From the NCBI GenBank assembly GCA_949289305.1, contig CASENB010000021.1, forward strand, positions 37,615 through 101,614: a DNA stretch of 64,000 nucleotides. The letters run 5' to 3'. A program made the position numbers and the translations under genes. Under the pieces are notes generated by a model. It made no database searches. It saw only the letters and a list, made by a program, of their open reading frames with translations, and was not told the origin of the DNA. The stretch is from an uncultured Spirochaetales bacterium. GTDB taxonomy: Bacteria > Spirochaetota > Spirochaetia > Sphaerochaetales > Sphaerochaetaceae. This document shows, one piece after another, positions 17,816 through 25,540 of the stretch. Each line of letters begins with the position of its first letter. Positions within the stretch are counted from its first letter, which is position 1.

Positions 17816-19729
17816 ATGATAATCATCTTAAAACAAGGTGTCAGCGCCTTAGAAAAAAATAATATAAAGAAAACCTTGGAAGAAAAAGGTTTCATAGTCA
17901 AAGAGATCGTAGGAAAGGAAGATACCGTTTTGGGTGCCGTAGGTACGGCATCAATTGATCCTAGAAGTATTGAAGTGCTTGATGGGGTTTCTTCTGTCGT
18001 TCCTATTTCAAAACCATATAAGCTTGCATCCCGCGAACTAAAAAAAGAAGATACGATAGTAAGCGTAAGAAATGTTAAAATCGGCGGGAGCAGAATTGCT
18101 GTAATGGCTGGTCCATGTGCCGTAGAAAGCGAAGATCAGATAATGAGAATCGCAGAAAAAGTTAGAGAGGCCGGTGCTGTAATATTGCGTGGTGGAGCAT
18201 TCAAGCCACGAACAAGCCCATATTCTTTCCAAGGTCTTGGAGAAGAGGGGCTTAAATATTTAAGAAAAGCAGGAGATGCGTTTGACATGCCTGTAACGAC
18301 AGAAGTCGTATCTCCAAAGGACGTTGCCTTGATGACTGAATATATTGATATGTTCCAGATCGGGGCAAGAAACATGCAGAACTTTGAACTTTTGAAGGAA
18401 GTTGGAAAGACTGGGATGCCAGTGCTTCTAAAGCGAGGCCTATGTGCGACGATAGAAGAGTGGCTTATGGCAGCCGAGTATTTGATGGCATCCGGAACAG
18501 ATCAGATCGTATTATGTGAAAGAGGCATCAGGACGTTTGAAAAGGCCACAAGAAACACTCTTGACTGTTCTGCAATTCCTGTTGTTCAAAAGCTTACACA
18601 CCTTCCTGTAATAGGGGATCCTTCTCATGCTACGGGAATCAGGGATATGGTCAGCCCTATGGCGCTTGCATTAATCGCAGGAGGCGCGAGCGGGATTATG
18701 GTTGAAGTTCATGATCATCCGGAAAAGGCATTGTCCGATGGTCCTCAGTCATTGTATCCTGAGCAGTTTGAACGCCTTATGAGAGATATTGAAGCTCTTG
18801 CTCCTGTTGTCGGAAAGGCTGTAGAAAAGATGCCCCGAAGAATTCCTGCATCAATGAAAGAAGGAGCTAAAGAATCTACTATTAAAGAAGGAGAAGATCT
18901 TGTCGCATTCCAAGGAGAAAGAGGAGCGTTCAGCGAACTTGTCATAAGAAGAACTTTCAATGAGGATCAAGGAGTTCTTCCTTGCAAGGAATTCAAAGAC
19001 GTATTTGATGCTGTTGCAAAAGGAAATGCGAAATACGGAGTACTTCCAATCGAGAATACGATTGGAGGGACGATCTATGAAAATCTCGATCTACTTAACG
19101 TAGAAGATAACATTACGGTAGTAGGAGAGGCTCAGCTTAGAGTTATTCATAATCTGATTGTAAATCCTGGCGTTAAGATGGAAGACATAAAGAGGGTGTA
19201 TTCACATCCGCAGGGGCTTAAGCAGTGCAAGGAATTTTTGGAGAAGAATCTTCCCAATGCTTCTTTGATTCCTTTCTATGACACATCAGGATCTGTGAAA
19301 TATTTGAAAGAGAATAATATTATGGATGCTGCTGCCATTGCAGGATCTCCTGCTGCTGCACACTATGGAATGTGCGTCCTTAAGCAGAGTATAGAGACAA
19401 ATCCTAAGAACTATACCAGATTCTATGTAATAACAAGAAAAGAGAATGCTGATGTTTTTAAGAGTGCGGCAAAGCCTAATAGGGCATCAATGACTTTCAG
19501 CGTTCCTGATAAGCCTGGTGCTCTTTTTGCTGTTCTTGATATCTTGCAGAAGCATGGGCTTAATATGAAGAAGCTTGAAAGCCGTCCAATTCTTGGAAAA
19601 CCATGGGAATATTCATTTTTCGTAGAGACAGAGCTGTCGGATGAGCATGATCTTGACTCTATTATACCTGTATTAAAAGAGAATACAGTGTCATTTAGAA
19701 TTTTGGGAACTTATACGGCGGCACATTAA
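17816..19729 (+). CDS. Bifunctional DAHP synthase / prephenate dehydratase
   Basis: 637-residue fusion joining the first step of the shikimate pathway to the phenylalanine branch. Residues 1-70 are a ferredoxin-like regulatory domain. Residues 80-340 are a type I-beta DAHP synthase (GPCAVES, RGGAFKPRTSPYSFQG, GARNMQN, LLKRG, CERGIRTFE, DPSHATG, VEVHDHPEKALSDG). Residues 360-545 are prephenate dehydratase (FQGERGAFSE, LPIENTIGG, SHPQGLKQC, NYTRF). An ACT domain ends the protein, with the Phe-binding ESRP motif. The layout implies direct feedback control by phenylalanine. The stop overlaps the next start (TAATG), so it is coupled to the DUF4416 gene. Confidence 0.93.
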   Translation: MIIILKQGVSALEKNNIKKTLEEKGFIVKEIVGKEDTVLGAVGTASIDPRSIEVLDGVSSVVPISKPYKLASRELKKEDTIVSVRNVKIGGSRIAVMAGPCAVESEDQIMRIAEKVREAGAVILRGGAFKPRTSPYSFQGLGEEGLKYLRKAGDAFDMPVTTEVVSPKDVALMTEYIDMFQIGARNMQNFELLKEVGKTGMPVLLKRGLCATIEEWLMAAEYLMASGTDQIVLCERGIRTFEKATRNTLDCSAIPVVQKLTHLPVIGDPSHATGIRDMVSPMALALIAGGASGIMVEVHDHPEKALSDGPQSLYPEQFERLMRDIEALAPVVGKAVEKMPRRIPASMKEGAKESTIKEGEDLVAFQGERGAFSELVIRRTFNEDQGVLPCKEFKDVFDAVAKGNAKYGVLPIENTIGGTIYENLDLLNVEDNITVVGEAQLRVIHNLIVNPGVKMEDIKRVYSHPQGLKQCKEFLEKNLPNASLIPFYDTSGSVKYLKENNIMDAAAIAGSPAAAHYGMCVLKQSIETNPKNYTRFYVITRKENADVFKSAAKPNRASMTFSVPDKPGALFAVLDILQKHGLNMKKLESRPILGKPWEYSFFVETELSDEHDLDSIIPVLKENTVSFRILGTYTAAH

Positions 19730-20247
19730 TGCAAGAGAGAGATTACGATAGAGTGCTCCTGTTTTCAGGAGTGCTCTCATCCATTGGATTTCCAGACGAA
19801 ATAAAAGAAAAACTAGAGAACAGATTTGGATCTATCTCTTTTATTTCAAAAAGAATCCCATTTGATTTCACATCGTATTATGATAAAGAGATGGGAACTC
19901 CTATTGAGAGATTCTTTATCGCATTTGAGCGCCTAATAAATCCTGATGAATTAACGGGTGCAAAGCTTTTTACTAACAGCCTTGAAGATGAATTTAAAAT
20001 CGATGGTAATCGTAAGATAAATTTAGATCCTGGAACTATGAGCATCGGCAATATCGTTCTTGCGACGACTAAAAACAGGGCGCATAGGATCGCCATAGGA
20101 AACAAGCTCTATGCAGAAGTAACTTTAATGTACCATCATAAAGGATATGAGTCTTTTTCTTGGACATATGCGGATTATAAGAGTCCTGAGGTACAAGAGA
20201 TTTTGCTTGAAATGAGAAAGATCTATTTAAAAGCGCTTAAAAACTGA
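19729..20247 (+). CDS. DUF4416 family protein
   Basis: 172-residue soluble protein with the DUF4416 pattern: an opening strand followed by the FDFTSYYDKEMG segment, FERLINPDEL, RKINLDPG and AHRIAIG. The family is conserved in spirochaetes and some other anaerobes and has no established function. It is translationally coupled to the DAHP synthase fusion by a one-base overlap, which hints at a role near aromatic metabolism. That link is inference only. Confidence 0.75.
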   Translation: MQERDYDRVLLFSGVLSSIGFPDEIKEKLENRFGSISFISKRIPFDFTSYYDKEMGTPIERFFIAFERLINPDELTGAKLFTNSLEDEFKIDGNRKINLDPGTMSIGNIVLATTKNRAHRIAIGNKLYAEVTLMYHHKGYESFSWTYADYKSPEVQEILLEMRKIYLKALKN

Positions 20248-20278
20248 ACAAATCTCATTTTATTGCATTAGTAATAAT

Positions 20279-21001
20279 ATGAGAAAAATAATATTTGCAG
20301 TTTTGATTGTTTTTGCATTTTCTTCATGTTCTTTTATAACGGAAGATGACATCATGCTAAATGTTCCTTCTAATATTCCTTTAGAGGAGATGACGGGAGA
20401 AGAGATTTATTATACTTTGACGTACTTTGACGGAGAGCAGGTAAGATCGGAGTATGTTGCACAGAATACTAAGAAATTAAATGTCAAAGTAAAAAAAGGA
20501 TCTCTTTCTCTGTTTTTACTTTATCCTGCGTCTACTTACACGCCTCTTTCTGCTTTTTACGAACCTGGAAAAAGTACAAGTGTTAAATTTTCCTACTCAG
20601 ATTCATCTTTAATTGAATTTCTAATAAATACGGCAGAGTACAATCCTAAATTAATTTCAAGAGTATCTGTAAGCGGACTATTAGCACGCTACGAAGCGGA
20701 TGAAATAGATAAGATTAAATTCTTAGATGCATTAGAAAAAGGTGTGATAAATTACTCTACAGATATTAAAGCTGAAAAGAAGATTGTGAATCTTGATAAC
20801 TTAACTTATGGAAGATGGTTTTCAGACAGAGATGATATAGATGACATCATTGTAAAAGATACGGCAATATCTATTGAATTAAATTTATATGAAGGCGTTT
20901 ATTTTTATGTTCATGAAGATTTGAAGAATATGCTTACTATAGTAATTAGCGAAAACGGAGAGAGCGTTAGCAAGGTGGATGAGTTTGAGATCTGGTATTG
21001 A
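20279..21001 (+). CDS. Putative lipoprotein of unknown function
   Basis: 240 residues beginning with a lipoprotein signal peptide: basic start, hydrophobic FAVLIVFAFSS, then lipobox FSSC, so the mature N-terminus is lipidated Cys18 or near it. The rest is rich in beta-strand-like and acidic segments, with no domain that I recognise. Its stop overlaps the -35 box of the downstream serine dehydratase promoter. Expected in the periplasmic leaflet or at the cell surface. Confidence 0.65.
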   Translation: MRKIIFAVLIVFAFSSCSFITEDDIMLNVPSNIPLEEMTGEEIYYTLTYFDGEQVRSEYVAQNTKKLNVKVKKGSLSLFLLYPASTYTPLSAFYEPGKSTSVKFSYSDSSLIEFLINTAEYNPKLISRVSVSGLLARYEADEIDKIKFLDALEKGVINYSTDIKAEKKIVNLDNLTYGRWFSDRDDIDDIIVKDTAISIELNLYEGVYFYVHEDLKNMLTIVISENGESVSKVDEFEIWY

Positions 21002-21027
21002 GAATGAATGTAATCTCTCGGTATAAT
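20998..21027 (+). promoter_or_regulatory. Promoter of L-serine dehydratase gene
   Basis: TTGAGA (20998-21003), 18-bp spacer and a perfect TATAAT (21022-21027). The ATG at 21035 follows seven bases after the -10 box with no ribosome site, so a leaderless transcript is likely. Confidence 0.65.
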
Positions 21028-21034
21028 CAAATAT

Positions 21035-22240
21035 ATGGAATCTTTAAGAGAGCTTTATAGAATTGGATATGGTCCTTCAAGCAGCCATACTATGGGACCA
21101 AGAAAAGCAAGCGAGGATTTTATTTCAAGACATCCTGATGTTGATAAGGTCAAGGCAGATCTATACGGATCTTTGGCAGCAACAGGGAAGGGACACTTGA
21201 CGGATAAGGCAATAAGAGAGGCCTTTAAGAGGGCAGGTAAAGAAGCTGATATCTACTGGTATCCTGACGTGTTTAAGAAATATCATCCGAACTGTTTGAG
21301 CATCACGAGCACGGATGGTTCCATAATCGAAACATATTACTCCGTAGGCGGCGGTAAGATCGTACGTGAAGGTGACGATGCTGCATCTCAGTCATCTGAT
21401 GTTTATCCAAATGATAAGCTTGGTTCAATGGATAAGATGTTGAAGTATTGTGATGAAAACGGAATGCACTTCTGGGAGGTTGCGTTAGAGTGCGAAGGCC
21501 CTGAGATTCTTGATTACGTAAAAGAAGTGTGGGCCGTTATGAAAGACGCAATTAAAAGAGGACTTGATGGCGAAGGGGTTCTTCCTGGAGGGCTTAAGCT
21601 TGCAAGAAAAGCATGTACAGTTCATGAACAGGCGCTTTCAATGACAGGAGCTCTTGGGAATACTCTGGTTGCTCACTCTTATGCGCTTGCGGTAAGCGAA
21701 GAGAATGCTGGAGGTGGAGAGATCGTAACAGCCCCGACGTGTGGAAGCTGCGGCGTACTTCCTGGGGCGCTTTACTATATTCAAAAGGAGTATAAGATTC
21801 CAGAAGTCAGAATATTAAGAGCTCTGCTTACGGCAGGAATTGTTGGCAACATCGTAAAGACTAACGGATCTATAAGCGGAGCCGAAGTCGGATGTCAGGG
21901 AGAAGTCGGCGTTGCCTGTGCCATGGCAGGAGCTGCTGTATGCTATCTTTTAGGAGGAAGCATATATCAGGCAGAATATGCTGCAGAGATGGGCCTTGAA
22001 CACCATTTGGGCCTTACATGCGATCCGTTAATGGGACTTGTTCAGATTCCATGTATTGAGAGAAACGGATTTGCATGTATGAGAGCTATAGACCATGCAA
22101 GTTATGCCTTAGCAGGGGATGGTCGACATAAGATTAGTTTTGATGATGTTGTTGAGGTTATGATGGAGACGGGTCATGCTCTTCCGTCTTTATATAGAGA
22201 GACCAGCATGGGAGGTCTTGCGAGGGTATACGAAGTTTAA
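21035..22240 (+). CDS. sdaA: L-serine dehydratase, iron-sulfur type
   Basis: Converts L-serine to pyruvate and ammonia using a 4Fe-4S cluster. The 401-residue single-chain form has the N-terminal beta domain (GPSSSHTMGPRKA) followed by the catalytic alpha domain with the cluster Cys in TAPTCGSCGVLPG and C-terminal cysteines in GCQGEVGVACAM and CDPL. Family conservation is strong throughout. Its 3' end overlaps the convergent TOPRIM gene by four bases, marking the border to the accessory island. Confidence 0.94.
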   Translation: MESLRELYRIGYGPSSSHTMGPRKASEDFISRHPDVDKVKADLYGSLAATGKGHLTDKAIREAFKRAGKEADIYWYPDVFKKYHPNCLSITSTDGSIIETYYSVGGGKIVREGDDAASQSSDVYPNDKLGSMDKMLKYCDENGMHFWEVALECEGPEILDYVKEVWAVMKDAIKRGLDGEGVLPGGLKLARKACTVHEQALSMTGALGNTLVAHSYALAVSEENAGGGEIVTAPTCGSCGVLPGALYYIQKEYKIPEVRILRALLTAGIVGNIVKTNGSISGAEVGCQGEVGVACAMAGAAVCYLLGGSIYQAEYAAEMGLEHHLGLTCDPLMGLVQIPCIERNGFACMRAIDHASYALAGDGRHKISFDDVVEVMMETGHALPSLYRETSMGGLARVYEV

Positions 22241-22950
22241 AGAATCCCATAGAGAAGGTAGCTGAATTCGTCAAACAGAAAATTAAGGTTCGTATGCCTT
22301 TCTAAAGATGCAGTTCCTTCTTTTATAAGATCCCAGGACTCTTCATATGTGCGACCAAGGGGGTTGCATTCTTTCTCGACGTATGAAAGGAATCTTCTCC
22401 AGTCCTTTCCAAATGCATCTGAAAAATCGTCTGCAAGGTTGCTTTTTCTATTGTCGCTCATTGTATTATTTATCCCATAAAGCGCGCTTTCTATGTTTCG
22501 TGAAACGTAATATAGACGGTACGGAGTTTCTTCATTTATTCCATTTTGTCTTATAAGCTTATTTACATTGGTTTTTTTCTTTTTATTTCTTGCAAGGATG
22601 GAGGAGGGGAATTTCGTAATGATTTCGTCTTTGCTATATATAATCTTATTTGCATCAGGATCTTCTATGATATTTTCTTCTGGAATGAATGCCCCGTCTG
22701 TGTCCGTTATCTGTAAGACCGCTATGATATCGCTGTCCTTTAACGCATACTTTCTTTTCTCCTGATTGACAATCTCCCTGATTTTATTCATTGGATTCTT
22801 ATCCTCTTCAAATTGTATAAGAGGATCTCCGTGAGAAATGTGGAACCTTATCTCGCATGGTGCGAAGAATCCTTTCATTATCCTGTAAAGAGCATTTTCA
22901 TCTGTTGGGCCTTCACAGATTATGAGAACGAATTTCTTAGTCTTTGCCAT
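22237..22950 (-). CDS. TOPRIM-domain protein, RloB-like, partner of upstream ATPase
   Basis: 237 residues. A TOPRIM-like fold is suggested by the acidic Glu13 in LIICEGPTDE and the DTD pair (83-85) in QITDTDGAF, which would bind Mg2+ in a nuclease or nicking centre. The rest (for example ESALYG, FLSYVEKECNP) is like RloB/DUF4435-type partners of ABC-like ATPases. Its start lies inside the end of the ATPase gene (14-base overlap), so the two are coupled. Such ATPase-TOPRIM pairs include anti-phage systems (PARIS, class 2 OLD-like), but this pair cannot be named securely from sequence alone. Confidence 0.65.
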   Translation of the reverse strand: MAKTKKFVLIICEGPTDENALYRIMKGFFAPCEIRFHISHGDPLIQFEEDKNPMNKIREIVNQEKRKYALKDSDIIAVLQITDTDGAFIPEENIIEDPDANKIIYSKDEIITKFPSSILARNKKKKTNVNKLIRQNGINEETPYRLYYVSRNIESALYGINNTMSDNRKSNLADDFSDAFGKDWRRFLSYVEKECNPLGRTYEESWDLIKEGTASLERHTNLNFLFDEFSYLLYGIL

Positions 22951-24313
22951 CGCGCCAAGCCCTCCTGAGCGCCATTCCTATTTCCTGACTGTCCGTTCCT
23001 TCGTATATGTTCTCTTTTGTTCCTCCTAAGAGTATTGATCTGATATACACATCCCTTAAATTGTTAGTGTTCTTGATGTTCGTAAATCTTATGTAGCGGT
23101 TATCAGGATTTGACGTGCTGAAGATGACGCAGTCCTTGTCTATCATTTCAAGGATGCGGAGGTTATGGCTTGTGAATATCATCTGGCCTTTAGCCCCTTT
23201 GCTGAATATGCTTATTATCTCGCCAAGTAGATATTCAAAGACAGATGCATCGAACTCGTCTATTATAAGGCAGACAGAAGGATTGTTATAAACGCAAAGA
23301 AGTACGTTTGTAATTGAAATGATCTTTATTATGCCTTCGCTTTCATATCTTAAAGGTATGGCTTTTCCGTTCTTTAGCGATACGATCTCAACAAGATATC
23401 CTTTTTTCCCTTCTTCTGTAAGTTCTTCTCCTGCGTTATATACTCCAAGTGTCAGATGAGGAACTATTTGAGATAGGACGGTGTTCATCTCTTTCACCAT
23501 TTTCTCAAGAGTATCTTTCTCTTCTTTAGAAAGTACTGTTGCTTTTTCCAAACTTACGGCAATCTGTCCTTTTATAAGTTTGCCGTTCTCTTCTTTTCTG
23601 TATGTCAGATTCATCATCAAGTTTGAATCCATTCCGGCATCTCTTGTTGCTATGATTATCAGGCAGGTTTCTGCATACTCTCTGATGTCTTTTATTACGT
23701 CTGAAATGTTTTCTTTAAATTCACCATCTAGAGATGTTAGGAATTCAAATGCTCCATCATTAGAAAAGAGGAAAGAACATTCGCTTTTTTTTGCCATTCT
23801 AGAAGAGACTAGAAGATCAAGTTCAAGATCTTTGTTTCCTTTGATTATCTTCTTAAACGTCGTCTCTGGTTTGATCTCTTGTTTTTCATAATCATATCCT
23901 AATACGGCCTTTTCTCTTTCATAACTTCCATCTTCTTTTGCTTTTCTAACCTCAAGAAGTTCTGATTTTAATTCTCCTTTATTCTCTTCCTTTTTAAAAG
24001 CAAGAGTGTATTTATACATATCTGGATGTTCTTTTTCCAAATCGATTGTAAAATTAAGTTCGATTGAAGCTTCGTTAGAGTCTACGTTTATCATATTCCA
24101 ACTCTTTTCAGAAAGCCTCTGACCACTAAGAATGTTATTAAGGATTACAAAAGCATCTATTATTGCAGTCTTTCCTGAGCCGTTTTGGCCATAGATTCCA
24201 AGGATATCAGCACAATGTACTTCCTTATTTAAAAAGGATGGCATTGTGAATGTGCCATACCTTACGTTCTTAAAATTCTTAAGTGTTATCTTGCTTATTC
24301 TTATAGTCTTCAT
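22937..24313 (-). CDS. AAA15/SMC-like ATPase of an ATPase-TOPRIM pair
   Basis: 458 residues. The N-terminal strand LKNFKNVRYG and Walker A GQNGSGKT (42-49) are typical of RecF/OLD-like ATPases. Walker B VCLIIDEFDAS is near residue 347, preceded by the signature-like YESEGIIKI, and a His switch lies in FTSHNLRIL. The middle 200 residues are charged and helical rather than a long coiled coil. It overlaps the TOPRIM gene by 14 bases. Probable role: nucleotide-driven sensor or motor activating the TOPRIM partner, as in defence ATPases; inferred from family layout. Confidence 0.75.
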   Translation of the reverse strand: MKTIRISKITLKNFKNVRYGTFTMPSFLNKEVHCADILGIYGQNGSGKTAIIDAFVILNNILSGQRLSEKSWNMINVDSNEASIELNFTIDLEKEHPDMYKYTLAFKKEENKGELKSELLEVRKAKEDGSYEREKAVLGYDYEKQEIKPETTFKKIIKGNKDLELDLLVSSRMAKKSECSFLFSNDGAFEFLTSLDGEFKENISDVIKDIREYAETCLIIIATRDAGMDSNLMMNLTYRKEENGKLIKGQIAVSLEKATVLSKEEKDTLEKMVKEMNTVLSQIVPHLTLGVYNAGEELTEEGKKGYLVEIVSLKNGKAIPLRYESEGIIKIISITNVLLCVYNNPSVCLIIDEFDASVFEYLLGEIISIFSKGAKGQMIFTSHNLRILEMIDKDCVIFSTSNPDNRYIRFTNIKNTNNLRDVYIRSILLGGTKENIYEGTDSQEIGMALRRAWRDGKD

Positions 24314-24508
24314 TCTTCCCTCTTAATTACAATATATGAGACTATAATTCATAAGTCAAATGAAGAATTGAAATATTTTATATCGAAATATGGATTTATT
24401 ATGTCTACTTTTTATAAGTGATTCTACATTATTACTTAGTTTTTATAAATCAGAAGTAAAAAGGCCACGCATATCCTAATGTATGGCCTACAATACAAGT
24501 TATTTAAG
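24314..24508. other. Gap with terminator between nuclease and ATPase genes
   Basis: About 195 bp of A/T-rich sequence. It contains the terminator of the nuclease gene and, nearer the ATPase, a TATAGT hexamer on the minus strand about 35 bases before the ATG that may be its -10 box. Confidence 0.4.
24460..24489 (-). terminator. Terminator after the Rpn-like nuclease gene
   Basis: Minus strand AGGCCA and TGGCCT (arms at 24484-24489 and 24462-24467), with further ATG/CAT pairing, are followed by a T tract. It sits 20 bases after the stop. Confidence 0.8.
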
Positions 24509-25459
24509 TTACAAGCCAAGTTCAGTTGCGACTTCATTTACTTTATCTACTGTAGTTGAAGTCCATTCTGCAATCTGTTCAACACTACACTCACCAGACC
24601 TAAGCATACGTTCTATGGTCGCATTCTTCTCTTCAGAAGCTCCTTTTGAATGTCCATATTTAACACCTTTTACAAACTCTTCTTTTTGTATTGAAGCTAC
24701 AAAATCTACTGCCGTTCTCATATTCTCCTCCCTATCTTCTCCTTTTACTTTTTTCATACAGTCTCTTATATCACCTTCGTTCATTTCTTTTACATCTTTC
24801 GTGTTGAAGTCATGTGCCGCCCTTCCGTATTCATCATCTCCCCTGTATGTCAGGTTTACGAATACTAGCGTCTCTCCATAATCTTCAAACTCCACCATGT
24901 CTTCCACTTCGCACATTTTAATAGTGTAAAATGGCTTTCCTTTTTTCATAATATCACGATTAAGAAGATAAATGACAATTATATCTGGCATGTCTTCGTA
25001 TCTTTCTCCGTCCTTCAGGCTTGCCGTAGCGAGCCTACTTAAATAGAACCTCGCCCTCTTCTTGCTTCTTCTTATGCTTTCCCTCGTGTATTGGGCTTCT
25101 GCCTCAGCAATCACGTTGTCTTCTTCCGAAAACATCAAAAGGTCGTACCTTACGTCTTTTTCTGTTCCTCTTCCGAATGATGGGAATTCTGTCTTCACCT
25201 TTGAAAAATCCAGATTCTTGTATTCAGAAGGCAGGTAGTAAGAGCAGAGCATCCTCCTAAAGCCCTCGCTGCTCTCTGCCATGTAGCGCAGCGAGTTCCT
25301 GTTTAATGGAACCTCGTCCTCGATTCCTTTTAAAAAGGCCTTCGCCCTTTTAACCGTCACATCTCCATCTTCTATTTTGTCGATATCAACATAGGTAACA
25401 TCCTCTTGATACTCAGGAATGACGAAGACCCTAGTGTTTTTAAAAGACATCTCTCTCAT
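24509..25459 (-). CDS. Rpn/PDDEXK-family nuclease-like protein
   Basis: 316-residue member of the PD-(D/E)XK transposase-like (Rpn) family. The core motif is visible: Asp106 in YDLLMF, then Glu121-x-Gln123 in IAEAEAQYT, followed by the helix RRSKKRARFYLSRLA. The C-terminal 50 residues (EEKNATIERMLRSGECSVEQIAEWTSTTVDKV) form a small HTH-like tail common in the family. Such proteins promote recombination or serve as mobile or defence nucleases. The ATG at 25450 (seven bases after TAGTAT) may be the true start. It has its own terminator and lies between two defence-like modules. Confidence 0.75.
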   Translation of the reverse strand: MREMSFKNTRVFVIPEYQEDVTYVDIDKIEDGDVTVKRAKAFLKGIEDEVPLNRNSLRYMAESSEGFRRMLCSYYLPSEYKNLDFSKVKTEFPSFGRGTEKDVRYDLLMFSEEDNVIAEAEAQYTRESIRRSKKRARFYLSRLATASLKDGERYEDMPDIIVIYLLNRDIMKKGKPFYTIKMCEVEDMVEFEDYGETLVFVNLTYRGDDEYGRAAHDFNTKDVKEMNEGDIRDCMKKVKGEDREENMRTAVDFVASIQKEEFVKGVKYGHSKGASEEKNATIERMLRSGECSVEQIAEWTSTTVDKVNEVATELGL

Positions 25460-25540
25460 ACTATTTCTAATGCGAAAAAGATGCGTTTTGTTAATTTTTC
25501 AAGGAATTCACATATTAAGTTCTATTATATGAGAGCTCGT

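Noticed and set aside
22237..24313. Naming the ATPase-TOPRIM pair PARIS or Gabija
   Set aside because: Gabija fuses the two domains with a UvrD-like partner, which is absent; the match to AriA/AriB cannot be proven by eye.
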